Assembly: GCA_964553875.1 (NCBI GenBank) | Contig: CAZKNH010000092.1 | Coordinates: 1-16,719, forward strand | Source of the DNA: ZC4RG20 sp964553875 | Lineage (GTDB): Bacteria; Pseudomonadota; Gammaproteobacteria; Steroidobacterales; Rariloculaceae | Reading direction: 5' to 3' | Length of the DNA: 16,719 nt | Part shown: positions 9,513 through 15,709 of the stretch, piece by piece | Position numbering within the stretch: the first letter of the stretch is position 1 | Layout of the letters: every line of letters starts with the position of its first letter | Program-made: the position numbers and the translations under genes | The notes under the pieces: model-generated | What the model saw: only the letters and a program-made list of their open reading frames with translations | Databases searched by the model: none | What the model was told of the DNA's origin: nothing

Positions 9513-10655
9513 TCAGCCGGCGTTCGCGAAACGGGAGGCGAGGGGCTCCTCGCCCGGCATGCGCCTCTCGGCATGCTCGATCGTTGCGCCGCCGAGGCAC
9601 TCGTCACCGGAATAGAGCACGAGGTACTGGCCGGGTGTGACCGCGCGCTGCGGTGCGTCGAACCGGACCTCGATCGTGCCGTTCCCCAAGTCGACGACGG
9701 TGCACGGCTGGTCAGGCTGGCGGTAACGCGTCTTCGCGGTGCAGCGGATCGATCCTCCCGGAAAGAGCGAAGGCGGCGGGCCGGCGATCCAATGCGTAGC
9801 GGTACCGATCACGACGTCGGAGAAGAGCGCCGGATGGTCGGCGCCCTGGGCGACGACGAGCTCGTTGCGGTCGACGCGCTTCTCGACGACGTACCAAGGC
9901 GCGTCCGGACGATCCGCGACGCCGCCAATGCGCAAGCCGTGGCGCTGGCCGAGCGTGTAGAACGCAAGCCCGCGGTGCTCGCCGAGCACGACGCCGTCGA
10001 TGCTCACGATCGGCCCCGGGCGTGCGGCGACGTAGCGGCCGAGGAATTCGGCGAACGGCCGCTCGCCGATGAAGCAGATCCCGGTGCTGTCGCGCTTCTC
10101 GGCGACCGGGAGATGCGCGTCGTGCGCCAGCTCGCGCACCTCGCGCTTCGTGAGCTCGCCAAGCGGAAAGATCACGCGGTCGAGATCCGCCGAGTCGACG
10201 GCGTGCAGGAAGTAGCTCTGGTCCTTGCCGGGATCACGGCCCTTCAGCAGGCGGGAGCGGCCGTCCCGGCGCTCGAGCCGCGCGTAGTGGCCCGTGGCGA
10301 GCCAGCGGCCGCCGAGACGGTCCGCGTACTGGCGCAGCACGCCGAACTTGATCTCGCGGTTGCAGAGCACGTCCGGGTTCGGCGTGCGGCCGCGACGGCA
10401 CTCTTCGAGAAAGTGCGCGAACACGCGCTCGCGGTACTCCCGCGCGAAGCTCACGCGATGCAGCGGCACGCCGAGCGCGGCGCATACGCGTCGGGCGTCC
10501 TGGAAGTCCCGTGCCGCGTCGCAGTAGCCGTCGTCGTCCTCCCAATTCGTCATATGGAGGCACTCGACCGCGTAGCCGCGCTCGCGAAGCAGCAGTGCCG
10601 CGACGGCGGAATCGACGCCGCCGGAAAGTGCAACGATGACGGTCTCGCCACGCAT
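9513..10655 (-). CDS. mnmA: tRNA-specific 2-thiouridylase MnmA
   Basis: MnmA adds sulfur to C2 of wobble uridine-34 in tRNA(Lys, Glu, Gln), activating the base with ATP and taking sulfur from a persulfide relay; it is cytosolic. From this start it has 380 residues, near the usual ~370. Motifs are the ATP pyrophosphatase loop SGGVDS (11-16), HMTNWEDDDGYC, GRTPNPDVLCNREIKF with catalytic C98, GKDQSYFL, and DSTGICFIGER with the second catalytic cysteine C194. Two near starts exist: ATG at 10655 and ATG at 10664. GGGA (10667-10670) is 11 bases before the first and only 2 before the second, so I favour 10655 without certainty. It lies between the palindrome cluster (upstream) and acnA (downstream). 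The nudJ-mnmA pairing is also seen in E. coli. Confidence 0.97.
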   Translation of the reverse strand: MRGETVIVALSGGVDSAVAALLLRERGYAVECLHMTNWEDDDGYCDAARDFQDARRVCAALGVPLHRVSFAREYRERVFAHFLEECRRGRTPNPDVLCNREIKFGVLRQYADRLGGRWLATGHYARLERRDGRSRLLKGRDPGKDQSYFLHAVDSADLDRVIFPLGELTKREVRELAHDAHLPVAEKRDSTGICFIGERPFAEFLGRYVAARPGPIVSIDGVVLGEHRGLAFYTLGQRHGLRIGGVADRPDAPWYVVEKRVDRNELVVAQGADHPALFSDVVIGTATHWIAGPPPSLFPGGSIRCTAKTRYRQPDQPCTVVDLGNGTIEVRFDAPQRAVTPGQYLVLYSGDECLGGATIEHAERRMPGEEPLASRFANAG

Positions 10656-10672
10656 GGCGCACATTGTCCCGC

Positions 10673-10726
10673 AAAATCGGGGTCAGACCCCATTTTCCGA
10701 AAATCGGGGTCAGACCCCGTTTTCCG
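10673..10726 (+). repeat. 27-base tandem duplication within the palindrome cluster
   Basis: Two adjacent 27-base units, 10673-10699 and 10700-10726, are identical except for one base after the palindrome (A versus G). Each contains AAAATC, the 13-base palindrome and TTTTCCG. Near-identity suggests recent local duplication. Confidence 0.8.
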
Positions 10727-10904
10727 GCACCCGTGCAGAAATTGGGGTCAGACCCCGTTTTCCCTTGAGTCCAAGCGACCGAAAGGCGCCGATTCCATCA
10801 AACTTTGTCTTGCCCAGACTGAGTGAAAGGGCTCTGACCCCTGCCGTCCGGATAAATCGGGGTCTGACCCCAATTTCTTGAAATCGGGCTTTGACCCCGA
10901 TTTT
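10673..10904. repeat. Cluster of six GGGGTCAGACCCC palindromes (REP/BIME-like)
   Basis: This fills most of the 266-base gap between mnmA and nudJ. Three exact copies of GGGGTCAGACCCC lie at 10679-10691, 10706-10718 and 10744-10756. They are followed by three in the opposite orientation: GGGCTCTGACCCC (10829-10841, one mismatch), GGGGTCTGACCCC (10859-10871, exact reverse complement) and GGGCTTTGACCCC (10886-10898, two mismatches). Most copies are flanked by A/T runs (AAAATC before, GTTTTCC or AATTTC after). A 72-base segment (10757-10828) separates the two halves. Each copy can fold into a five-pair stem with a three-base loop. Tandem and inverted palindromes in an intergenic gap are the pattern of REP/BIME elements mobilised by RAYT transposases; no such gene is in the window, so the class is an inference. 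Confidence 0.85.
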
Positions 10905-10921
10905 TCTGTGGCCCCTTGCCG

Positions 10922-11398
10922 TCAGGCGAGGCGGACACCTTCCGCGGAGACGGAATCGAGGTGGGTCAGGCAGTCGAGCGGGAAGCGGATGCCGGCGCGG
11001 TAGTCGTCGATGCAGCGCAGCACCATGGGGCTGCGGAGCTGACTCCGCAGGCCGAGCAGCTGGTTACGGCTCATCCAGTGCACCGCGATGATGCCGTCGT
11101 CGAGCCGCGGCGGCGAAGCCGGCGGAACGAACGCGCCCGTGAACGCGACGCGCAGGAAGGTCGTATCGGTCACTTCGCTGCGCCACATGTAGATGCCGAG
11201 CACGTAGCGCGGCTCGAAGCGGAAACCCGTTTCCTCGCGCGTCTCGCGCACGACCGCATCGATCAACGATTCGTGCGGCTCGACGTGACCGGCCGGCTGG
11301 TTGTAGACGATCTGGCCGCAAGCGCGCTCCTCGACGAGCAGGAAACGCTCGTCGTGCTCGATCACGGCGGCGACGGTCACGTCGATCGTGCGCGGCAT
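10922..11398 (-). CDS. nudJ: NudJ-type Nudix phosphatase
   Basis: NudJ hydrolyses nucleoside di/triphosphates and thiamine pyrophosphate (HMP-PP) in E. coli; it is cytosolic. The protein has 158 residues, close to E. coli NudJ. The Nudix box is complete: G37, E43, R51-E52, E55-E56, G58 within GHVEPHESLIDAVVRETREE. YNQPAGH before it and LRSPMVLRCIDDYRAGIRFP near the end match NudJ rather than other Nudix families. The ATG at 11398 gives an N-terminus (MPRTIDVTVAAV) that lines up with E. coli NudJ, but its AGGG is almost against the start codon. An in-frame ATG at 11428 overlaps the upstream stop (TAATG) and would add ten residues. The frame stays open to 12016, but that part is antisense-like noise over another gene. 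It probably forms a cluster with mnmA downstream. Confidence 0.93.
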   Translation of the reverse strand: MPRTIDVTVAAVIEHDERFLLVEERACGQIVYNQPAGHVEPHESLIDAVVRETREETGFRFEPRYVLGIYMWRSEVTDTTFLRVAFTGAFVPPASPPRLDDGIIAVHWMSRNQLLGLRSQLRSPMVLRCIDDYRAGIRFPLDCLTHLDSVSAEGVRLA

Positions 11399-11403
11399 GC
11401 CCT

Positions 11404-11424
11404 CGGCTCGACTGTTTCGAGCCG
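11404..11424 (-). promoter_or_regulatory. Perfect 8-pair hairpin just before nudJ
   Basis: The minus strand reads CGGCTCGA, a five-base loop AACAG, then TCGAGCCG, a perfect inverted repeat ending five bases before the nudJ ATG. No T-run follows, so it is not a classic terminator. It sits where ribosomes would load and may modulate nudJ translation or protect the mRNA end; the role is inference. Confidence 0.5.
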
Positions 11425-11426
11425 GC

Positions 11427-11432
11427 ATTATA
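11427..11432 (-). promoter_or_regulatory. TATAAT -10 match overlapping the DUF7931-like stop codon
   Basis: The minus strand reads GTATAATGCC. TATAAT (11432 to 11427) is a perfect -10 box, which would put the transcript start near 11420 and the nudJ ATG about 20 bases later. The same bases are the last codons of the upstream gene plus a TAATG stop/start overlap, so the match may be fortuitous. No -35 box is evident. Confidence 0.35.
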
Positions 11433-11973
11433 CGTGAAGCTGCCTTAGCTCGGGCTCCACCTCGCATGCGTGCCAAAGCTCGTCGAACATTTCGAGATAG
11501 CGGCGGGCGACCGCCGGCTCGTAGGTGTCCGCCACGCCTTCCCAGCTGTCGGCGCGCGCCCGGTAGACGATCGCGTGATCGTCGGCAATGCAGAACGCCT
11601 CGGGATGGTTGCGGTACTGCGGCTTGACGTGTCGGAATTCGATGTAGCTGTTGAGGCGACGGCCCATTGCAACGAAACGGTTGCCGTCCTTCATCGCGCG
11701 GACTGGATCGGCGATCAGCACGCGAACCCGCGCGAACGTGCGCGCGAGGACGAATCGCTTCAACGGCTCGAGAAAATCGTCGTGATCGTAGATGTCCGGC
11801 TCGAGATCGTGCGTCAGGATCGCGAGGGTTCGATCGGCGAGCGACGTGATCTCGGAGACGGCCGCGCGCACGTCTTCCATCGTCGTGAGCACGAGCCGCT
11901 GACCTCGCCGCTTCCTGTGTTCCATGACCCCTGTCATCGTCGTGATTCCGGCGATAGTCGAAGTGAACGCCAT
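11428..11973 (-). CDS. DUF7931-like protein of unknown function
   Basis: This 181-residue soluble protein of unknown role has no membrane helix or signal peptide. The sequence pattern resembles the DUF7931 family, a module also found behind acetyltransferase domains in some proteobacteria: LAILTHDLEPDIYDHDDFLE (50-69), RVRVLIADPVRAMKDGNRFV (82-101), then MGRRLNSYIEFRHV and a C-terminal LWHACEVEPELRQLHV. The alternation of strands with HD-rich loops is reminiscent of phospholipase-D-like folds, but no HKD motif is present. Family assignment is from memory and moderate. The start is uncertain: ATG at 11973 has no Shine-Dalgarno, while in-frame ATGs at 11937 and 11925 lie just before the conserved part, so the first 12-16 residues may be untranslated. 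It sits between purB and nudJ, where E. coli has hflD. Confidence 0.65.
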   Translation of the reverse strand: MAFTSTIAGITTMTGVMEHRKRRGQRLVLTTMEDVRAAVSEITSLADRTLAILTHDLEPDIYDHDDFLEPLKRFVLARTFARVRVLIADPVRAMKDGNRFVAMGRRLNSYIEFRHVKPQYRNHPEAFCIADDHAIVYRARADSWEGVADTYEPAVARRYLEMFDELWHACEVEPELRQLHV

Positions 11974-11992
11974 GAGAGCGGTAAATTAGTTG

Positions 11993-12038
11993 TTGTCGGG
12001 ACATCGTCCGCGGCACGTTGCCGACAATCGGCGGACGA
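11993..12038. repeat. Two interleaved inverted repeats upstream of the DUF7931-like gene
   Basis: TTGTCGG (11993-11999) pairs with CCGACAA (12021-12027), and TCGTCCGC (12004-12011) pairs with GCGGACGA (12031-12038). The arms interleave, so an RNA could adopt either stem or a pseudoknot, and on DNA they could be two dyad binding sites. It lies 20-65 bases upstream of the annotated start at 11973. Function is not known. Confidence 0.45.
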
Positions 12039-12056
12039 CGCGTGCAGTTTTGAGTA

Positions 12057-12084
12057 ACGCACGGCCGTTTGCTGTGCCGTGCGT
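12057..12084. terminator. Perfect 9-pair hairpin, possible terminator
   Basis: ACGCACGGC (12057-12065) and GCCGTGCGT (12076-12084) flank a 10-base loop. It lies in the gap after purB and before the DUF7931-like gene (both minus strand). No clear T-run follows on either strand, so Rho-independent termination is doubtful; it could be a 3' stabilising stem for purB. Confidence 0.4.
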
Positions 12085-12123
12085 CACGTTTCGCACGTAC
12101 GTTTCGTCGTAACGCCCAGATTT

Positions 12124-12154
12124 TTAAGGGTTCTTGGGGTAGCCGTTAAGGGTT
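12124..12154. repeat. Direct repeat TTAAGGGTT x2 just past purB
   Basis: TTAAGGGTT occurs at 12124-12132 and 12146-12154, 22 bases apart, which is about two helical turns. The bases are AT-richer than the surroundings. On the minus strand they follow the purB stop within 15-45 bases. A protein-binding pair is possible, but nothing else supports it. Confidence 0.35.
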
Positions 12155-12165
12155 TCCCGCAAACT

Positions 12166-13539
12166 TCAGCCGATCTCGCGGGCAAGCCGAGCCGCGAGCC
12201 CTACGTAGTCGGCCGGACGGAGCGCGAGGAGCCGTGTCTTCGCATCGGCCGGCAGGTCGAGCTTCGAGACGAAATCCTTGAGCGCCGCCTCGGTCACGCG
12301 CTGGCCGCGCGTCAGCGCCTTCAGCTGCTCGTATGCGTCGACGACGCCGTGGCGCCGCATCACGGTCTGCACGGCCTCGGCGAGCACTTCCCAGCTATCC
12401 TCGAGGTCCTGCCCGATCCGCTCGGCGTCGGCGTCGAGCTTCGCAAGGCCTCGCTGGCACGACTCGAAGGCGATCAGACTGTGCCCGAGCGCGACCGCGA
12501 GATTGCGCAGCACGGTCGAGTCGGTGAGATCCCGCTGCCAGCGCGACGTCGGGAGCTTGCCGGCAAGGAACGTGAGCAGCGCATTCGCGACGCCGAGGTT
12601 GCCTTCGGCGTTCTCGAACTCGATCGGATTGACCTTGTGCGGCATCGTCGACGAGCCGACCTCGTTCGCGACGACGCGCGGGCGGAAATAACCGAGCGCG
12701 ACGTAGCCCCAGATATCACGGCAGAGGTCGATCAGGACCGTGTTGAAGCGGGAGAGCGTCTGGCAGTACTCCGCAATCCAGTCGTGCGGCTCGATCTGTG
12801 TCGAGTAGCGCGTCGGCTCGAGCCCGAGCGCGCGCACGAACCGCTCGCTGATGTCGATCCAATCGGCGTCGGGGTACGCGGCAACGTGCGCGTTGAAGTT
12901 GCCGACGGCGCCGTTGAACTTGCCAAGCACGTCGACGCGCGCGAACTGCTCCTTCTGACGCTTCATCCGGTCGACGAAGTTCGCAAGCTCCTTGCCGAGC
13001 GTCGTCGGCGACGCGGGTTGGCCGTGCGTGCGTGCGAGCATCGGCAGGTCGGCGTAGCGCTGCGCGAGTATCTTGAGGTCCGCCGTCAGCGCGCGCATCA
13101 GCGGCAAGAGCACCCGCTGGCGCGCATCGCGAAGCATCAGCGCGTACGCGAGGTTGTTGATGTCCTCTGAGGTGCTCGCGAAGTGCAGGAACGGTGTGAG
13201 CCCCCCCGCCGAGCTCGACACGCCGTCGAGTTTCTGCCGCAGGAAGTACTCGACCGCCTTCACGTCGTGATTCGTTTCGGCCTCGAGCTCCTTGACGCGC
13301 CGCGCGTCCTCGTGGCCGAAGTGATCGACGACCGCGTTCAGCACGTCCTTGACCGGCGTATCGAGCGGTCCGATGTCGGGCAAAGACGGCTCGTCGGCGA
13401 GATGCTGCAGCCAACGCACCTCGATCAGCACGCGGTAGCGGATCAGCGCGTACTCTGACAGATAGGGTCGGAGCGGGGCGGCCTTGTGCGCGTAGCGGCC
13501 GTCGAGCGGCGACAGCGCGGTAAGCGTCGTGAAATCCAC
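12166..13539 (-). CDS. purB: Adenylosuccinate lyase
   Basis: PurB cleaves SAICAR to AICAR and adenylosuccinate to AMP, releasing fumarate in both purine steps; it is a cytosolic tetramer. It has 457 residues, essentially the length of E. coli PurB. Motifs are LTALSPLDGRY near the N-terminus, TNHDVKAVEYF, TSED (123-126), RTHGQPASPTTLGKE with H172, and the superfamily signature GSSTMPHKVNP with its mobile catalytic serine (near S296-S297). The start is GTG at 13539, chosen because the family N-terminus begins there; only a weak AGG precedes it. The frame stays open far upstream across fumC on the opposite strand, but that extension is a GC-driven shadow. The gene is divergent from fumC across a 123-base gap and heads the minus-strand cluster. 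Confidence 0.97.
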   Translation of the reverse strand: MDFTTLTALSPLDGRYAHKAAPLRPYLSEYALIRYRVLIEVRWLQHLADEPSLPDIGPLDTPVKDVLNAVVDHFGHEDARRVKELEAETNHDVKAVEYFLRQKLDGVSSSAGGLTPFLHFASTSEDINNLAYALMLRDARQRVLLPLMRALTADLKILAQRYADLPMLARTHGQPASPTTLGKELANFVDRMKRQKEQFARVDVLGKFNGAVGNFNAHVAAYPDADWIDISERFVRALGLEPTRYSTQIEPHDWIAEYCQTLSRFNTVLIDLCRDIWGYVALGYFRPRVVANEVGSSTMPHKVNPIEFENAEGNLGVANALLTFLAGKLPTSRWQRDLTDSTVLRNLAVALGHSLIAFESCQRGLAKLDADAERIGQDLEDSWEVLAEAVQTVMRRHGVVDAYEQLKALTRGQRVTEAALKDFVSKLDLPADAKTRLLALRPADYVGLAARLAREIG

Positions 13540-13662
13540 GGAGCCTATACAACGGATTAGGGAGTGCGCATCATACACGCTTCGCCCGCGAGATCCGACG
13601 ACCGCGCCGTGACCGCCCGGTCCGCGCGCGCTCAACCCGAGGACGGCGGCCCGGAGGAAGGG
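13540..13662. promoter_or_regulatory. Divergent purB/fumC control region
   Basis: This 123-base gap separates the purB GTG (minus) and the fumC ATG (plus). On the minus strand TATGAT (13575 to 13570) is one base off a -10 box, placed about 30 bases before purB. On the plus strand TATACA (13546-13551) is a weaker match. No strong -35 boxes or clear operator were found; the fumC side is GC-rich. Confidence 0.35.
13653..13657 (+). promoter_or_regulatory. Ribosome binding site deciding the fumC start
   Basis: GGAGG lies five bases before the ATG at 13663. The longer open frame from 13564 has no such site and adds 33 residues with no family resemblance. Confidence 0.75.
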
Positions 13663-15045
13663 ATGACTGAGTACAGGACCGAGAAGGACAGCATGGGTGA
13701 GCTCGCCGTTCCGGCGAGCGCGTTGTGGGGCGCGCAGACCCAGCGCGCCGTGCAGAACTTTCCGATCAGCGGCCTGCCGATGCCCGGCCGCTTCATTCAT
13801 TCCTTGGGCCTGATCAAATGGGCGGCCGCCCGAGTGAACCGTGAGCTCGGGCTTCTGCCCGCGGACATCGCCGAAGCGATCGAGGCTGCGGCGCTCGAGG
13901 TCGCGGCCGGCGAGCACGACGCGCATTTCCCGGTCGACGTCTTCCAGACGGGCTCCGGCACGAGCTCGAACATGAACGCGAACGAGGTCATCGCCCGTCT
14001 CGCGTCGCAGCGGCTCGGCAAGAGCGTGCATCCGAACGACCACGTGAACATGGGCCAGAGCAGCAACGACGTCGTGCCGTCGACGATCCACGTGAGCGCC
14101 GCGCTCGGGCTCACGGAGCAGCTTCTCCCCGCGCTGAACCATCTTGCGGAGGTCATCGGGGCGAAGGCCGAAAGCCTTTCGACCGTCGTGAAGACGGGGC
14201 GGACGCACCTGATGGACGCGATGCCCGTCCGCTTCGATCAGGAGCTCGGCGGCTGGGCCGCGCAGATCCGCAACGACTATCAGAGGGTCGCCGGGGTGAT
14301 GACGCGGCTGTCCGCGCTCGCTCAGGGCGGCACGGCCGTCGGCACCGGGATCAATGCGCATCCCGAGTTCGGCGTCCGCGTCGCGGCGGCGCTCGCCGAG
14401 CGGACCGGCATCGCATTCCGGCCGGCGGACAGCTACTTCGAGGCGCTGAGCTCGCAGGACACGGCCGTGGAGCTCTCCGGGCAGCTCAAGACGACGGCCG
14501 TGAGCCTCATGAAGATCGCGAACGATCTGCGCTGGATGAACAGCGGCCCGCTCGCGGGCCTGGGCGAAATTTCGCTGCCGGCGCTGCAGCCGGGCAGCAG
14601 CATCATGCCGGGCAAGGTCAATCCGGTGATCCCGGAGGCCGTCGCGATGGTGGCCGCGCAGGTGATCGGCAACGACACGACGATCACGATCGCGGGCCAG
14701 TCGGGCAATTTCCAGCTGAACGTGATGCTGCCCGTGATCGCGCACAACCTGATCCAGAGCATCGAGCTCACCGCGAGCGCCGCGCGCGTGCTCGCCGATT
14801 CCGCGATCGAGGGCTTCACGGTCAACACGGAGCGGCTCGACTCGGCCCTTGCGCGCAATCCGATCCTCGTGACCGCGTTGAACCCGGTGATCGGCTACGA
14901 GAAGGGCGCCGCGATCGCGAAGCGTGCCTACCGCGAGGGCCGGCCGATTCGCGAGGTCGCCGCCGAGGACACCGATCTGCCCGCTGAGCGGCTCGCGGCG
15001 CTGCTCGATCCGGTCGAGCTGACGAAAGGCGGTATCAAGGGCTGA
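13663..15045 (+). CDS. fumC: Class II fumarate hydratase
   Basis: FumC reversibly hydrates fumarate to L-malate in the TCA cycle; it needs no iron-sulfur cluster and so resists superoxide. It is a cytosolic homotetramer. It has 460 residues, close to E. coli FumC (467). Motifs are EKDSMGELAVPASALWGAQT, FQTGSGTSSNMNANEVIA, TGRTHLMDAMPV with catalytic H182, and the signature GSSIMPGKVNP (311-321) with the mobile-loop serine near S313. The TSSNMNAN variant of the substrate loop is shared with many non-enterobacterial FumCs. The start is fixed by GGAGG at 13653-13657. It is divergent from its superfamily relative purB. nudL starts 10 bases downstream, so a fumC-nudL-mazG operon is likely. Confidence 0.97.
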   Translation: MTEYRTEKDSMGELAVPASALWGAQTQRAVQNFPISGLPMPGRFIHSLGLIKWAAARVNRELGLLPADIAEAIEAAALEVAAGEHDAHFPVDVFQTGSGTSSNMNANEVIARLASQRLGKSVHPNDHVNMGQSSNDVVPSTIHVSAALGLTEQLLPALNHLAEVIGAKAESLSTVVKTGRTHLMDAMPVRFDQELGGWAAQIRNDYQRVAGVMTRLSALAQGGTAVGTGINAHPEFGVRVAAALAERTGIAFRPADSYFEALSSQDTAVELSGQLKTTAVSLMKIANDLRWMNSGPLAGLGEISLPALQPGSSIMPGKVNPVIPEAVAMVAAQVIGNDTTITIAGQSGNFQLNVMLPVIAHNLIQSIELTASAARVLADSAIEGFTVNTERLDSALARNPILVTALNPVIGYEKGAAIAKRAYREGRPIREVAAEDTDLPAERLAALLDPVELTKGGIKG

Positions 15046-15055
15046 TCTGCAACGT

Positions 15056-15709
15056 GTGCCGCCGCCGATGATCGCGGAGCGGACACTGCGGCGGGCCGTG
15101 ATCGAGCGGCGGCTCGCGCGTGCAAGGCCGCACGTCGATCCGATCGAACGGCTGCTCGCGGACGTAGAAGGCCCGGTCACGTCGGAGCTCCGTGACTGGC
15201 TCACACGGCCGCAGCGCGCCGCGGCCGTGTTGCTCGCGCTGATCGATCGGCCGGACGGCCTCACGATGCTCTTCACCGAGCGCGCGCTCCATCTGCCTCA
15301 CCATGCGGGCCAGGTCAGCTTCCCGGGCGGACGGATCGACGGCGGCGAGGACGCGATCGCTGCGGCGCTGCGCGAAGCGTGGGAAGAGGTGCGGATGCCG
15401 CCGAGCGCGGTCGAGATCGTCGGCCGTCTGCCGACGCACGTGTCCGGCACCGGGTTCGCGATCACACCGGTCGTCGGCTTCGTCAGCGGCGACTTCGTGG
15501 CCGAGCCCGACCCCGGCGAGGTCGCCGGCGTGTTCGAGGTGCCGCTCGCCGTCGTGCTCGCGCCGGGGGCGCTGCGCACGACTTATCGAGAACGGCTCGG
15601 CACGCGCTTCAAGGTGTACGAGCTCGAGCATTCCGGGCGGCTGATCTGGGGTGCGACGGCCGCAATGCTGAAAACCTTCAGAGAAGTGCTTGCCGATGAG
15701 CCGGAGTGA
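15056..15709 (+). CDS. nudL: NudL-type CoA pyrophosphatase
   Basis: This Nudix hydrolase is predicted to cut coenzyme A and acyl-CoA to 3',5'-ADP and phosphopantetheine; it is cytosolic. It has 217 residues from this start. The CoA-pyrophosphatase signature LPHHAGQVSFPGG (80-92) runs into the Nudix box with G92, E98, R106-E107 and E110-E111. The box glycine near its end is replaced by R113; E. coli NudL also lacks it (EEVAIPP), so this is not a defect. PPSAVEIVGRLPT, TPVVGF and VFEVPLA match NudL closely. The start is uncertain: GTG at 15056, or ATG at 15068, neither with a good Shine-Dalgarno, so translation may be coupled to fumC, which ends 10 bases upstream. Its 3' end overlaps mazG by 14 bases. 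Confidence 0.9.
   Translation: MPPPMIAERTLRRAVIERRLARARPHVDPIERLLADVEGPVTSELRDWLTRPQRAAAVLLALIDRPDGLTMLFTERALHLPHHAGQVSFPGGRIDGGEDAIAAALREAWEEVRMPPSAVEIVGRLPTHVSGTGFAITPVVGFVSGDFVAEPDPGEVAGVFEVPLAVVLAPGALRTTYRERLGTRFKVYELEHSGRLIWGATAAMLKTFREVLADEPE

Noticed and set aside
10636..10881. Short frames over the palindrome cluster giving peptides such as NRGQTPFS and GSDPIF
   Set aside because: The peptides are just the 13-base palindromes read through in different frames; no start site or family supports a gene.
10673..10904. CRISPR array
   Set aside because: Repeats are 13 bases, unevenly spaced, switch orientation and vary; spacers are not uniform and no cas gene is present.
11399..12016. N-terminal extension of the nudJ frame
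   Set aside because: It overlaps the DUF7931-like gene in another frame, is arginine-rich noise, and NudJ similarity begins at about 11398.
13540..15276. Very long open frame upstream of purB, antisense to fumC, making an apparent 1036-residue protein
   Set aside because: Only the last 457 residues match PurB. The extension lies opposite a strongly conserved fumC, is arginine/histidine/glycine-rich low-complexity sequence and reflects GC-biased codons.
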